Shown: piece after piece, positions 12,401-25,900 of the stretch
How the letters are laid out: each line of letters begins with the position of its first letter
How positions within the stretch are numbered: the stretch's first letter is position 1
DNA from: Eudorina sp. 2006-703-Eu-15
Taxonomy: Eukaryota > Chlorophyta > Chlorophyceae > Chlamydomonadales > Volvocaceae
Assembly (NCBI GenBank): GCA_003117195.1
Contig: BDSI01000059.1
Location: 208,501-272,500 of the forward strand
Length of the DNA stretch: 64,000 bases
Direction of reading: 5' to 3'
Position numbers and translations under genes: made by a program
Notes under the pieces: model-generated
Databases searched by the model: none
Told to the model about the DNA's origin: nothing
Seen by the model: the letters and a program-made list of their open reading frames with translations, nothing else

Positions 12401-15400
12401 GTGCGCTCCTCCTTCAGCCCTGCCCCGACCCGAAGTGCTCCCAACGGACCCCGCTCCACCCGTCCACCCCAGCCCAGCCCACCTGCGTGTCCATGCGCGT
12501 CTGGTAGTTGGTGGCGTACATGCCCATGGCCTGCTTGCCCATGGCGCTCTGCGGAGGCAGGGCAAGGAGGACCAAGGGGGTCGGCGGGGGCGGATATGCA
12601 ATGGGGGGACCACGCGGGGGTGAATTCCGCACACGCCTCGCCGCTCCATCTGGGGCGGGTAAGGGCTCGGCCGGTCGCTTCCCGACCTGGGATATGTTGC
12701 ACCTTTGCGACATCGGGGTTGGCAACACTCTGCGGTTTGCATAATGTCACATAGGTTCGCATTCACCCGCTCTGCTCCGCTTCCCCACCCACCCACCCGC
12801 AAGCAGCTCCTTGGGCACCTTGTATGCCCAGCGAGGTTCAAAACCCGCCCGGCCCGACCCAGTTACGAGCATACCTACATACCTACGTGGCACCTGTTGA
12901 CCGGTATGCTCAGCGAGGTGGAAACCCCTCCCGGCCCCCCGCCCCAACCCAGTGGGTGGCCCTGGGTGGCCTGTTGGGGTTAAATTGAAAAAAGAAAAAT
13001 AAACCCGAAGAACGAACTTGGGGGGCGGCCCCTGCCCTACATCCGCACATCCCCCCCTCCCCAGGTACCTGGTACGTGTTCCTGGGCGACTGGTTGTGGT
13101 CGGGGAAGGGGATGATGGACGCGCACACCCCCAGGATCATGGCGGGGTGGATCTCGCAGTGCGTGTAGGTGGTGCCCGTGGACGCCCCCGCCTCGCGGGC
13201 GTTGCGCAGGTCCGCGATGGTCATGGCGATCATGGTCGTCTCCTCCTCCTCGGCGTCGATGTACCTGGAGGGGATGCGGAGGGAGGGAGGGAGGCAGGCA
13301 GGGGATTGATACACCAAACCAAATCAAGGAACAAACCAAACCAAGGAACAAACCAAACCAAGGAACAAACCCGGGCCCACACGAAGTTGGAGAGAGGGCG
13401 AGGGAAGGGCGGGATGCGGGGTGAGGGCGGGGCGGAGTGAGGCAAGACGTGGGAATGTAGGAGGTAGGGCGGGGGGAGGGGTTGGATGCGGAGCCCACAT
13501 CCCAGGTGCCCCACGTGATGCCCCCTACCCTGCGCTGCAACATCGGCCCCCCTCAACGCCACTCCCAACGCCGCCCACATAACGCCGCTGCAACATAAGA
13601 CCCACCCAATCTCCTGCCCCCATCACCATCGGCAGGCCCCCAACCTCCGAGCGCCCCCCACACACGCCCGGCGGGTGGGCTTTTCATCAAACACACGCCC
13701 GACGAGCGGCGACTCACTCGACGAGACCGTCCTGGACCAGCTGCGGCCACGCGTACTCCTCCTCGTCGGGCGCGGGGTTGATGAGGCGGCGGATGTGGTT
13801 CTTGGTGACCAGCAGCCGGTTGCCCTCCACGATGTAGAGCGGCCGGGAGGTGCGGCCGTAGTCGGTGAAGATGCGCAGCTCGTTGAGCGGGCCGTCGTAG
13901 ATGATGGCCACCTGCGCCGTCAGACGCCAGGCGGAGTAGATCCGGGCAAGGGGACCTCAAACAACCAACCATCAGTCCATAGCCCCATCTGACGTGTCTT
14001 TCTCTTCTCTACTACATGCGGAGGTTTCCAGGACCGCCACAGACACCTCGCGACGACCTCGGTTTGGGGGTACGCCAGACCTTCCAGAACTTCCAGACCT
14101 TCGAGACCTTCGAGACCTTCCAGAACTACTTCCGAGAGCCGCGAGGCGCCCCGACGGGAGCGTCGTGGAGCACACGCAGCCAGCCGTCGCTAGGAGGGAT
14201 TGGGGAGGTTGTCCTATCGAGACCCTCACGGGAAGCTGGGATGATCATGGGTGTGCATGGGATGATCATGGGTGTGCATGGGATGATCATGGGTGTGCAT
14301 GGGATGATCATGGGTGTGCATGGGATGATCATGGGTGTGCATGGGTGTGCATGGGATGATCATGGGTGTGCATGGGATGATCATGGGTGTGCATGGGATG
14401 ATCATGGGTGTGCATGGGATGATCATGGGTGTGCATGGGATGATCATGGGTGGGCATGGGATGATCATGGATGTGCATGGTCGAGCATGGGACCCGGGCA
14501 GGGAGGTGCGGGGCGCGACCCGCCCTCCAGCGGTCTCACGGCTCTCACCTCGGTGCTGAAGGCCACCTGGCGGCGCATGGCCCGCAGGTTCTTGATGAGC
14601 GCGGTGGGGTCGCGCTGGATGCCCAACCAAACACCGTTGATGAAGACCTGGCGGGGTGCCGCGGCGGCGCGGTTTGTGGGGACGGGCGCGGTTAAGCTGC
14701 GATAGCAGGGATTGGACGCGCATGAAAAACCGCAGGCCGGGGGCAGGTCTCGCAGTTGGACGGGGGCGGACAAGCCAGGAACGCGCGCAACCCCGTCGCC
14801 TCGTACTGCGCCGCAGACCATTTCCACTCCCATCCCAGTCGGTTCCGTTCCGACCCCCACCGCCCCACCCCAATTCTCAATCACGACAGCGAAATCGCGA
14901 CCCCGCCCCACCCCATCCTGGGTGTGTCTGGGCTGTTTCTTTTTAACCCCATCCCTCCCCACATCCCCAGCCCACAACCTTGGTGCTGGCGGCGATGTCC
15001 GCGGGCGTCACCTCATCCAGCGCCTCCGTGTTGAACTCCTCCAGGTGGGCCACCACGGGCAACGAGGGCGTGCCCACTGCGGAGGCCGGGAGGGGAGGCA
15101 GGATCGGGGAAGGGCGGCGGACGGCGGTGGCTGCGTGGCACGAGGCGTTGACCGAGGAGAGGGCAGCGGTGCAGCAGCACGCGATGAGCCGGCGGATGAC
15201 CCCATCCGCTCACAGGCGGGATACCCTACATCACTCCGGTAAACCCCTCCCTCCTCCGGTTCGTCATGGGCTCGACTGTCCATCCTTGCCGATTCATCGA
15301 TTTCATCCTTGGCCATCCGTTGCTTTCATCCTTGGCGTCCGAAACGAAGTCTCCGGCGGAAGCCCGGGAGCCCGGAAGCTTGTCGCTTGTGGCTGGTTGT

Positions 15401-18400
15401 TGGGGGACACACCTCTCCGACTCAAGTTCGCCCATACCCCTGCTCTCCCCCCACCGGGCCCCCGCCCCGATATTTCTCTGGGGTTGGGCTTTGCTTTCCT
15501 TCTCACCCCCCCCCCGCGCCCCCGCCCCTCGCCCCGCCCCCTCCGGGACGCCCGCCACCCCGCCCCCCTCGCACCAGTGATGTAGCACATGAGCGCCATG
15601 TTCTTGACCAGCCCCACCGCCTGCCCCTCCGGCGTCTCCGCGGGGCAGAACATGCCCCACAGGCTGTTGTGCAGCTGCCGCGGCTTGGCCAGCTTGCCCT
15701 CGCGGCCGATGGGCGAGTTGACTCGCCGCAGGTGGCTCAGCGTGGAGGCGTACGTCAGGCGGGCCAGCACCTGACTCACTCCTGCGGGGGGAAGGGACCG
15801 GGGGGCGGGGGACGGGTGTGTGAGGGGTGTCAAGTGAGGCGAGGGGTTGCGGGGCCGGGGGCGGGGTCAAGTGAGGCGAGGGGTTGCGTTGGGGTAGTAA
15901 CTGGGAGTCTACCGAGTTGCTGGCAGAGGTACTTCAGCAACCATGTGGACTGATGGTGATGGGGAGAGGACGTCGGGAGGGCGGTGCATTGCAAAGGCGA
16001 CGACGGGCCGCACGTCGGTGAGGGCCACCACCATCGTTGGGCGGCGGCACTTGCCTGCCCGGATGCCCTGCTTGCCCTGCTCCCCCCAGTTGCCGGTGGC
16101 CAGCGAGTACTTGAGGCCGCGCGTGATAATCTTCTCGTTGATGGCGGACAGCACGTTGATCTCCTTGCCCGAATCCACCTGCAGCCGGGTGCGCGGATGG
16201 GGTGTATGGGAAATAGGGGGTATGGGAAATTGGAGACATTTTCAAACTGCGCTGCTGCCAGGAAATCGGAGGAATTAAATTCACACTGCGTTGCGCGGAT
16301 GGGGTGAGGCGGAAAACAATCTCGAGCAGGCGGGTGGGTGGGCTCGGTTGGCGGGCTGGACGGGTGGGTGGGTGGGCGGGTCAGGGTACAACAGGCGCAA
16401 CCGGTGCGGAGTGCGGGCAGCGATGATGACGGCAACAGGCTCAGGAGCGGATAACTCGGACCTCCGGCAATGCTTGATGTCTTGCGCTTTGAACATTTGA
16501 GACGAGTAACGAGGCCGCCACCGTGCGGCTTCTCTTCCAGCGCATTGTGCCGAGTAAGGTCTAGTGGCAGAACCCCCTCCGCAACTACCAGGACACACGC
16601 CAACCACGCGACACAAAGTCACTGGGGCCCCAGTTCCGCAGTGGAAGGTTGGCTCATCCAAAAGGTCTTCTTTCTGACCTGACATAGGTTGGGAGAATGC
16701 GGCTCTGTACTCGCCCCAGCTGGCCTGGACAGCGGCCGCCCGCTTCTGTCCCCCGCTCCTTCCACACGGAGGCCCTCCCCCCGCCTCACCATCCTCTGCG
16801 CCTGCATCCGCAGCTCCTTGCATAGCTTGCGGAACAGCAGTCGGAAGAGCCCCGCCATGAGCGGCCCGCCCAGGTCCAGGCGCTTGTTGGCGTAGTGGTC
16901 GCGATCGTCCTCGGACCGCCGGCCCAGCGCCACCAGCATCAGCCTGAAGGGGTTGGAGGGGAGGGGTACAGGAAATTGGGTTGGAGGGGAGGGGTACAGG
17001 AAATTGGGTTGGAGGGGAGGGGTACAGGAAATTGGTAGACATGGAATGAGGGGGATGGGAAGGAGGCGGCGGTGACGCAGGTGGTGACTGTGCCGCTGCG
17101 CTGGTCGAGTTAGGCACAGCGGCGGCGGCGGCGATGGTCGCGACGGCAAGCGGGTAACCACGGCGCGTGGCCGCGGCGTTGGCGGCTGCGGCGGTGTTGG
17201 CGGTCACCGATGGGCCTACGGCTCCTCAATGGCTTATCCTGTTCATCTTCTCCATCCTCACGGCTCGCTGGGCCATCCTCACGGCCTCGCTGGGCCTTAC
17301 GATTTGCATTCCCAGCTAGGGAGCCCACCGACCGAGTTCGTTCTGGGCTTGTTTTCCCCTCGTTGCAGCACACACACCCGGGTTCAGATTGTTTATACAC
17401 CCGAGTTTGTTTCTGGGTTTGTTCTCCTCCCTATTTTCCCTCTCGGGAGAACCCCCCTTTATGTGTCAATAAAGACAGCGACACCGCGGCGCCCCCCACC
17501 CCTCCGCCGTGCCCTCCCGCCCACCTGTGCACCATGTACCCCACGAAGTAGCCCTTCCGCGTCTCCATGAACTCCTCCGTGCCCAGGTGCGGTAGCAGCT
17601 CCTTGATCAGCAGGTTCCGAGCATATTGGATGCGGTCGGCCTGGGGGCAGCGAGCGTAAGAGCGGGCCGGGCCGGCGCGCAGTGTCCGTCAGACACGGCA
17701 CCGCCGCCGCCGGCGCCCTCGCTGCACCGCCGCGACACCCATTCCCCGCAGCTATAGCCAACGGCCGACCTCCGCGCACCTGTTCTACGGCCCCTGATGA
17801 TTGACCTTGACCGCCGTTCCTCCTCTCTCGCTCTTGCCCAGCAGGCAGGTGGCCGAGAACGAGTTACTCTCGAAGGTTGCGCAGGGTTAGGCGCCCACGC
17901 CCCTCCGACCGGTATGGGTATGGCACTTTTCTTCTTTACCCCTCCAACCGCTCCCGTCGTCCTATGAAACGCTCTTCCTCCCCGCCTGCGGCCCCTCCGC
18001 ATTGCCCCCTTCCAGATTTGGATTCCTGACTACATCCGTTACCATCTTGCAAGCGCCACTTTGTTTCGTTCCCTCACTCGCTCAATATCCATGAACCCTC
18101 CTCCCCTCCCCTTTCCTCCCTCTGCCCTCCCCTTTCCTCCCTCTGCCCTCCCCTCCCCTCTGCCCTCCCCTCATCTCTGCCCTCCTCTCCCCGCCGTGTT
18201 CCGCGCACCTTGCTGGCGCCCGTGACCGTGCCGCGCTTGCCCAGGTAGTTGAGCGCCTCCTCCTGCGTCTGCACCTCCTGCGCCTCCTCCACGCTCGCCC
18301 GCAGCGCCTCCAGCATGGCGGGGTCCAGGTCCAGATCGTACACGATGTGCTCCAGGATGTCGCGGTCGGACTGGAGGGCGGTTGGGCGGTCGGGCAGGTG

Positions 18401-21400
18401 CGCGCAACAAGTGCCCATCAGCGTAGCCGTGTGTATCGACATATCGCTGCTCGCTCCGAAGACTACATACGCGGGCATCGCTTACTTCCTTGGTTAGCGA
18501 TTTTGGGCGACCCTTTGCATTTAGCCCCTGCGACCAAAAGGCCCATACCGCACACTGAGTACACACACACACACACACACCTGCCCTGCCTACGAACACA
18601 CGGTATTAGTATTTGTAACTGGTTTGGGTCGGGGGCGGGTTTTCTTGCTAAGCACCCACACCTTCCGCATGCGGACATCTGCAGGGCGCTGCCGGGGGGT
18701 GGGGGTCCGTTCGCGCAAAGTGCACACATGACCTGCCCAAGTGCCCGCCGCCCCGCCGCCCTCCCCAACGGCCGCACCACAAAGCCCAGCGCCCGGAACA
18801 GGATGAAGATGGGGAACTCGGCCCGGATGTACGGAATCTGCGCGCGGATGACGCCCGCCGCGCCCGCCTTCTTGCCCTTGGCGAGCATCATGATGGACAT
18901 GGAGGAGGCGGAGCGGGTGGAGCCCTCGACGACCGACCTGCGGGGGGGGGAGGACGGACGGACGGACGGGGTGCGGGGCGGCACTGGGGTTGGCGGCACT
19001 GGGGTTGATGAGGAACATGAAGTTGGCGCCGGGGTGTGGCGCGGCTGCTACGGCTGGGTGGCTGGCTGGCTGGATGGGACTGTACTTCACCGGGGGCAGC
19101 CCAGGGCCCCTGTAATCTCCTCAACGGGACCTTCCACGGCAACCTGGACGGTCCCGCATCAGCTACCCAATTGACCCGGACGGATCCATCCTTACTGATT
19201 GATTTACTGACTGACCGATTGAATGAAAGCTTTTGATTGGCCAATGGGTTGTCAAACTGCCGGGCAGGCAGTCGCACGCACCTGATCTCCGCGCAAAAGG
19301 TGTACTTGCTGGGCTGGCTCTTCTTGAACACGTACACGTGGTTGTTGGCCATACGCTCCTGGGCGATGAGCACCTTCTCACTGCCGTTGATGACGAAGTA
19401 GCCGCCCTGAGGGGAATGAAAAGGGGGTTAGCTTTGCCGTGAGAGGACGTGCGGATGATGATAGGGGAAAGGGGACGCAGTGCGCGAACGTGAAGGGAGG
19501 AAAGAGGCGGTAAGGAGAAGCAGCGGCAGCAACATCAGCAACAGCAGCAGCAGCCAACACAAACTGGCCCGCCACCGGCGGTGGCAGGATGCCGTACCTG
19601 GTCGTACGGGCACTCGCCCAGGTTCGTCGCCTCCTGCTCCGTCGACGCCTCGTGCAGATTGCAGCGCTCCGATTTAAGCATGATGGGCACCTGCACACAC
19701 ACAGAGCCCGCCCCCGACACGCGTCACAACACACAGACACACCGCCGACCCGGGTGGTTTGGGCGGGCTTCTCGCTAAACATACCGCCGATCCGGGTGGT
19801 TTGGGCGGGCTTCTCGCTAAACACACCGCCGACTAATTTCTCCTCCACAAGGCACAGACACATGCGCGTGACCGGATGACCGGATGGCGTTGCGTCGTCG
19901 CTCCAGGGGCGAGACCGCCGAGGTAAACCGCACGCTCCTTTCAGACCATCGGAAGTCCTAATGTGCGCGCAACGGCGGGGTACAGGCGGCTCCTGACCCT
20001 GCACCGCCTACTGCCGGTGGTGCAGAGGCAGGACAGCCAGGCAGGCGCACTGCCTCCAGGGCCCCAGCGGGACCTGTAGGCGCCCCTCCGTTACTCCCTG
20101 CCGGTCTGAATGCAACGCCTCGTGGAATGCCATTGGGGTCATGGGTCGGCCTCAGCGCCGCCGTTGCGGGTGCCCCCGTCGCCAGACCTCCTGCCGAGGT
20201 GCCCAGACTGACGGCTCTTGTTCAGAGCCGTCGCTAGGAGGGCGCCTACTAGGCGGCGAGGCGGAGACGCGCGGCCCACGCAGCAGCTGTGCGCATACGG
20301 TAGCAGCCCAGTCGACAGCTGGTGCAGTTGCCACCCTCGCCATCCCAAGCCCGCCATCGCTGGTGCCGCCGCCGCCGCCACCACCACCACCACCAGGTAT
20401 CTCCAATTGGCCTGAGTTGACTAAATAGAAGGACCTATTGCCTGATTGACGCACCCGCAACCCTGGCCGGTCTCGTACTCCCGACCACGCTCGGACATAG
20501 GACGCGAAGGGCCATTCGCCAGAACACTCCGCCCGTGACGACGACCACACAACGCCCCCTTTCCCGGCATAAAGTACATGCAACATCCTGCACTCCGTTC
20601 TCTAATTCCCACATCCGTCCTCGAATGTTCATGCAGTCGCCTTTCTTCTCCCCCAATCCCAGCGTCGTGAACCCCTCCACCCCGCTTGGTGTGTTCCGTT
20701 CTGATCTTTGCCATGCAGTATGTGAAGTTTGCATCATGTACCTATTGCCCTCCTGCCCTCCGCCCTGGTGACTCGAGGGCCGCGAACGGACCCCGCAGGG
20801 AATCCGCCGCAGCGGACGTCGCTGCTGATGCGCGCGCACGTACCTTGCCGAGATGCACGTGTGAGAACGTCTCCTGCTTCTCCTCCACGGTGTCGTCTGC
20901 CAGCCGCGTGTACTCCGTTTTGGTGACGTCCACGTACAGCGGTGCGCAGTACCTGGGCAGTTTATCGAGGGGGAAGGGGGGTGACCGCGGGCGTTCGTCC
21001 GGGGTGTGAGGGTTGGTTGAGGGTTCCCTCGAGGACGTCATCACTTGGCGAGGGCGTCGACGAACGCGTGCGTGTGTTGATGTTTGGGGGAAACGGCGAC
21101 GTGGAAGACAGTACTAGCTGCACTGTGCCGGGGGGAAGGCAACCGATGTTTGATACACACTGTTCCCCGACCGGACGTTCCAGCAAGGGTGTACACGTCA
21201 CTCATCAGGTCCACTGCCGCATTGCTGCGCCGGCGCGTATAGCGCACGCGTGCACGGGTGAGCCGACAACTCCCCCTCCCCGTTCCCTTCGTGTGTGCAG
21301 CCAACGGTGGTGTGGGGTTGTGTGCAGCTGTGTCTTACGTGAGGTTGCGGAGGCGGGCCTCCTTGGGGAAGAGCACGACCGACTCGCCATCCTGCTCCGT

Positions 21401-21697
21401 GATCTGCGGTCGGCTGAGGTACACCTGTCCAAACTTGATGATGTACTCCTTCTCTTCAGCAGCCTCCACGCCTGGCAGGTGCTGAGATTCGGGCTTTATG
21501 ACAATTTCGGGAGTCTCGTCAATAATTTCCTGTATAGTCACGTTGACAAATTCGTTGAAGGAGTCCAGCTGCTGCCTCACGAGACCTTTATCGTCAAAGA
21601 ACGCCGAAATGACGTTCCATGAGTCCTCCTGAACAATCTCGTCGTCGCCCTCATCCTCCTGCGCCACCTCCATATGGTCTTCATCGGCTCCATACAT
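6426..21697 (-). CDS. RPB2: RNA polymerase II second-largest subunit (RPB2)
   Basis: Twenty-five exons sum to 3555 bases, an intact frame of 1184 residues, close to plant NRPB2 (about 1190). Exons: 21339-21697, 20844-20952, 19598-19690, 19282-19406, 18778-18937, 18209-18370, 17525-17640, 16790-16943, 16055-16178, 15575-15781, 14979-15076, 14549-14647, 13718-13911, 13069-13264, 12483-12548, 12221-12302, 11457-11578, 10946-11069, 10571-10710, 9608-9679, 9129-9302, 8967-9014, 8170-8408, 7215-7404, 6426-6527. RPB2 forms the wall, lobe and hybrid-binding parts of nuclear Pol II. Diagnostic blocks in order: [20 protein letters not shown] (near the start), [102 protein letters not shown]. All introns are GT-AG except intron 9 (GC-AG). 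Oddity: the C-terminal zinc site keeps only one of four cysteines (see findings). It shares a divergent promoter with the M3 peptidase gene. Confidence 0.96.
7498..7660. repeat. GGTACGGGGTGCGG repeats in RPB2 intron 23
   Basis: Interleaved direct repeats of GGTACGGGGTGCGG and GATACCGTGCGGATGGTAC, about three higher-order units of roughly 45 bp, lie inside intron 23 (7405-8169) close to its acceptor side on the minus strand. Confidence 0.8.
10182..10564. repeat. 20-bp minisatellite in RPB2 intron 19
   Basis: About 19 nearly perfect tandem copies of a 20-bp unit, which reads GGACAGCGGGGACAGGGGCC on the transcribed (minus-strand) sense. Only one copy (around 10404-10411) carries substitutions. 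In the RPB2 transcript the array starts about 6 bases after the 5' splice site of intron 19 (exon end at 10571) and fills roughly the first 390 bases. The extreme copy uniformity suggests recent expansion. Confidence 0.97.
13318..13370. repeat. AACCAAACCAAGGAACA tandem repeat in RPB2 intron 13
   Basis: Three to four copies of a unit of about 17 bp, AACCAAACCAAGGAACA, on the plus strand inside the intron between exons 13 and 14 (13265-13717). Confidence 0.8.
14238..14485. repeat. 21-bp minisatellite in RPB2 intron 12
   Basis: About eleven copies of a 21-bp unit containing GGGATGATCATGGGTGTGCA (plus strand), with one truncated copy near 14341. Every unit holds the palindrome TGATCA. The array lies in intron 12 (13912-14548), about 65 bases from the 5' splice site. 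It is open in several frames but lies between two exons that splice cleanly, so it is not coding. Confidence 0.95.
16965..17040. repeat. Tandem GGGGTACAGGAAATTGG units in RPB2 intron 7
   Basis: Three direct copies of a unit of about 30 bp containing GGGGTACAGGAAATTGG, the last running into GTAGACATGG. It looks like the left half of the dispersed intronic element described in findings, locally triplicated. Confidence 0.85.
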
Positions 21698-22112
21698 CCT
21701 GCCTCACAAGCCTGTCCACTGGCTGATCGGCGGGCCGGGCCTGCGGGGCTGCACACGGGTGCCCGCCGACCCCGCAGCTGCTCTTCCTTCCTTCGCCGAT
21801 ACAACAGAAGTGCTTGTAAAAGTTGAGGTGCCGCTACCTGGCAAAGAGCATACGCGTGGCACTGTTTCTCTGTTCGGTGCTTATTTAGATTGACGAGGAC
21901 TTCAAAAACCGAAAAGAGTAGCTTAACGTCAGTCAACAGCCAAATATATGTACAGGAGCTTATGAACTGAATGTACTGAATCCGGGCATTCTATTTTTTG
22001 GTCGCCGGTTCGTTCGTTGGCCGTTGTCGCGCGCGGTGTATGCACAACGCAAACAACAGAAGGATGATCCACGTTGACGAAATCCTACCGCTCAACATGT
22101 TCAAATGTAAGA
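21698..22112. promoter_or_regulatory. Divergent promoter of RPB2 and the M3 peptidase gene
   Basis: 415 bp separate the RPB2 start codon (minus) from the chosen start of the peptidase gene (plus). The interval is markedly less GC-rich around 21890-22110 than the coding DNA on either side. I cannot place a TATA box or transcription start for either gene with confidence; the call rests on the head-to-head layout. Confidence 0.5.
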
Positions 22113-22885
22113 ATGCGTCTAGCCATCAATATCTATGCCGTCTCCCCGACCGCCCACCGACACCACCTGTTGGTCGACCGGCGACTGATTCGGGGCCGCC
22201 GTGCTCAGCCTTGTTCGCGTCCGTATCACAGCTTAAAACCCAACAGCGCTGCGCGGTCGGCAACGCCGGCCTGTGACTCCAGTCACCATCCGCAGACAAG
22301 GCAGGATGTGTTGGAATGCCTCAAACACTCTGCGGCGCACATCGAAAGCCTTGTCAGGGCAATGTCCGACCCAGGCGCCCTACAGGGAGACCCAGCCAGT
22401 GCGCAGCACGCGCAGCATGGCGCGACGTGGCCGGACCTTGTGGTCGCCGTCGACGCCTTCCTGGGCGCGGCGGCCGACGTCCGCTCCTGCGCGAAGCTCG
22501 TCCAGCAGTACAGCACCTCACGTGAGAGCCTGGAGGCAGTCGTACACCTCCTGGCGCAGGTCGCTGCCCTTGAGGACGTCCTCCTCACCAGCCGCCCCGC
22601 CTTCCTGGCCCTGTCGCCGCGCTCCTCCCCCTCCCAGCCCAACATCCCCAACACACGGCACAGCACCCGCGCCCTAGATCCCCAGACCCAGCCGCGGTCG
22701 CGGTCAACCACTCCACAACCCACACACCGATCCAGTACCAAACCCCCAAGCGCTGCAGCGGCTGAAGCAGCTTCTCCAGCCGCTGTCGATCTGGGTCGCG
22801 CCGGCAGGTGCACATCCGTTGCGGGCCGCGCCAGCTCTGAGGACAGCATCAGTTGCAGCAGTAGCAGCAGCATCAGTAGCTGCAG

Positions 22886-22916
<31 letters not shown>

Positions 22917-25900
22917 AGCAGCAACCAGGGAATCTGGGCACGGCTGCTTGCGTCACTGGCGCCTCGCTTCCTGCGGGAGGGCTACCACCCGGCGGACCCC
23001 CTGACGGCGTACTCGGTGGCGATGCGTCTGGCGGAGAAGGCCGCGCTGCTGGCGGAGGCGCGCCGCCAGGAGCGGTACGTGCTGGCGGCGCTGAGCGGCC
23101 TTCTGGGGTCTGGCGGCGGCGACACACGGAGCCGCGACGACGGCGCGGCCGGGCCCGCGGGGATGCTTCCGCCGCTGCCGCCGAACGCGGCAGCGAGCAG
23201 CCCCGGATCCCTGTCGTACGACTGGCCGTCGTACGATGTGTCGGCACAGGAGCTGGCGGAAGATGCGGTGCTGGAGCAGGTCGCGGCGGCGCAGTGGGGT
23301 TTACGGCAGGGCGCCACCTCCGACGGCGTCGTCGTCGGCGGTCTTGGCGGCGTCGGCGGCGGCGAGCTGGCGCTGACGCTGGATGCGTGCGGTGCGCTGC
23401 TGCAGCGCCATCCGGATCCGGTGCTGCGGCAGCAGGTGGGACGGGGGAGGCGGTCCTCGACTGTCCTCGATCCCCCGGACCTGTGTGATTAGAGGAGAGG
23501 CCATCATCCGCACTTGGGCCAGTACCGTGCTGGCGGCCTGGCGCGGACGCGCGAGTTGCGTTGTATGACGCTGTGTGTGTTGAGCGAGGAACCCGCCACA
23601 ACGCTTCGCTTGTGTGTTTAGGAATGGAACCCGCCACACCTTTGCGCTTGTGTGTATACATGTAAGAGAACTGCTCCGCCACCGTCGATGTGGATGACAG
23701 CACCCGGAACCCCTGTAGTACTCTGTGTGCCAGGATTCGGTCAAACGACTGAAGGATTGGTTACCCGAGGTTGACAACAGTAGTGACCTTCCGCCGGCAC
23801 GCGGGGCCCACGGCCGCCGCCGCCGTCACGGCCGCAGGTCTTCGAGGAGGGTCTGGCACCTCTGGCGCACCACTCCCTGAACCTCATGCAGCACCTGCGG
23901 GACCTGCGCGCGCAGCAGGCCGCCGTGTACGGCCTGTACGACAGCAGCGGCGGCGGCGACGCTGGCGCTGGCGTGGCGGAGCCGGCGCAGGGCGGCCGGC
24001 GGCGGCGCGTGGAAGGGCGGTGGCAGGCGCGGCCCTGGCCCTGCGGCCCCGGCTACTCGGGGCTGGCTCACCTTGACACGCTGGCATGTGACAGCCGGGC
24101 GGCGGCGGCATTCCTGACGTCGCTGGCGGAGGCGCTGGCGCCCCTGGCGGCGTCGCAGGTGGGCACGGGCGTGCCCGTCCCATGGGCACGTCATTACACC
24201 GCCGTACACAAGGCCTCGCGAGCTCGTCCCATGAAAACCGGACGCGCCCGTGGCCCGACATGGGGGGAGGGTCTGGTCTACGGGCCCGGTTGCTCCAAAC
24301 CACCTTTTGCCCCTGGAACTCCCGATGTGCGGTGATGTAACGCGATGTGACAGGAGGTGGGGCGGTCCGGCGTTGTCGTCTGAAGCACACCCCGAACGAA
24401 CTGGGTACGGCCCGCCATCTGAACTTCTGATGTTCTTCACCCGCACTTGTGATGGGCTGATGGCCCCCCGCCCCCGCTGGCAAACCGTCGAACCGTCGCT
24501 CTGGCAGCAGCGCAGTTTGGGAAAATGTCTGCCAATTTCCTGTGCCCCGCCCCCGCTGGAGTCTCCGGCACTGCGCCATATCCAGCTCGGACCCTTGCTC
24601 CGGCAGCAGCTCATCTTCGACATGGTGTGCAAGGCGTCCGGCTTGGCTGCGAATCCTCCTGCACCCCCTCCTCTCCGCGGGTCTCTCTTTTAAACACCCC
24701 CCCCCCGGGTCGCGCCGCGTCGCTTGCCCCGTCGCAGCTCCAGCGCCTGGCTCGCGCCCGCCGGCCCGAGGCGCCCTCCCTGGACAGCAGCAGCTTCGAG
24801 TACCTTCTGCGTGCCCAGGCGTGGCAAGAAGAGGAGGAGGAGGAGGAGGAGGAGGAGCAGGAGGAGGCAAGCTCCGGAACCACCGTCGCCGTGGCCGCCG
24901 CCGCCTCAGCTCTGGACGCCCGCGCCAGCAGCCGCACCCCATCGGACTGCAACCACGGGGGTGGTGCCCACGGCGGCATGGACGCCGAAGAGGGGGTCGG
25001 GTGCCACCTCGAAGCGCCCGGGGGGCCGCGCGCCTGGGTGCCCGACGCCGCGGCGCCGTACCTGACGGATTTGGGGACGCTGATAGCCGGTGTCTCGGAC
25101 TGGCTGGAGGGGTTCATGGGTGTGCGGCTCCTGCGGCCTGGCAGCGGACACGACGCTGGTGACGACGACGCCGGGGCGGTGCGTTTCGCCTCACTCCCGA
25201 AACTGCCCGCCGTCGGAGGCGGCGGCGGCGGCGGCGGCGGGGACGGAGGCGGCGGAGGCGGTGACGGTGACGCGGACTGCAGCATCGCGGTGCCGTACGA
25301 CGTCAGCACGATGCTGCGCGGGCTGGAGGCGCAGTACGGCGCCTGCGGGCAGGAAGCTACGGCTACAGCTGCCGGCACCGGCGGTACCGGCGGCGGTACC
25401 GGCGGCGCCGACGCCGACGACGCCGCATCGTCGGCGCACCCTTGGCGTCTTGCGCTGGCGGCGGTGGCGGAGGCGGCGGCTCGAGAGCCCCGTCGCTTCC
25501 TGGCATACCGGTTGCTGGTTGAGGGCGAGCGGGAAGCGACGGCGGCGGCGGCGGCTGCCGGCAGGGCCGCAGCCCCTGGCGGGGTCGTCGCCCCCGTCCG
25601 CTGGCTTCTGTTGGACTTGTACGGAGGCTCCGGAACCAGGTACCTGCTGCCGCCGCTGGTCGCGGCTGAGGACCCCGGGGTGGGACTCGGCGCAGCAGGG
25701 CGGGGGTCAGCGGCGCCGGGCGGTGGCGACGCAGGAAGCGGCACCGCGGCGGGGAGATACCCGGCGGGCGTACGACAAGGAGGAGGAGGAGGGGGAGGTG
25801 AAGGAGGGGGTGGAGGAGGAGGAGCAGCAGTGGCGCCGGCACGGCTGTCGCGATCTGGCTGCAGGTCAGGTCCAGGGGCGTCTGGAGCTGTGGTGGCGGC

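Noticed and set aside
14016..14873. Open frames over the TGATCA array (GMIMGVH / CAWDDHG / MIIPCTP repeats)
   Set aside because: Intronic minisatellite between exons 12 and 13 of RPB2; no independent gene evidence.
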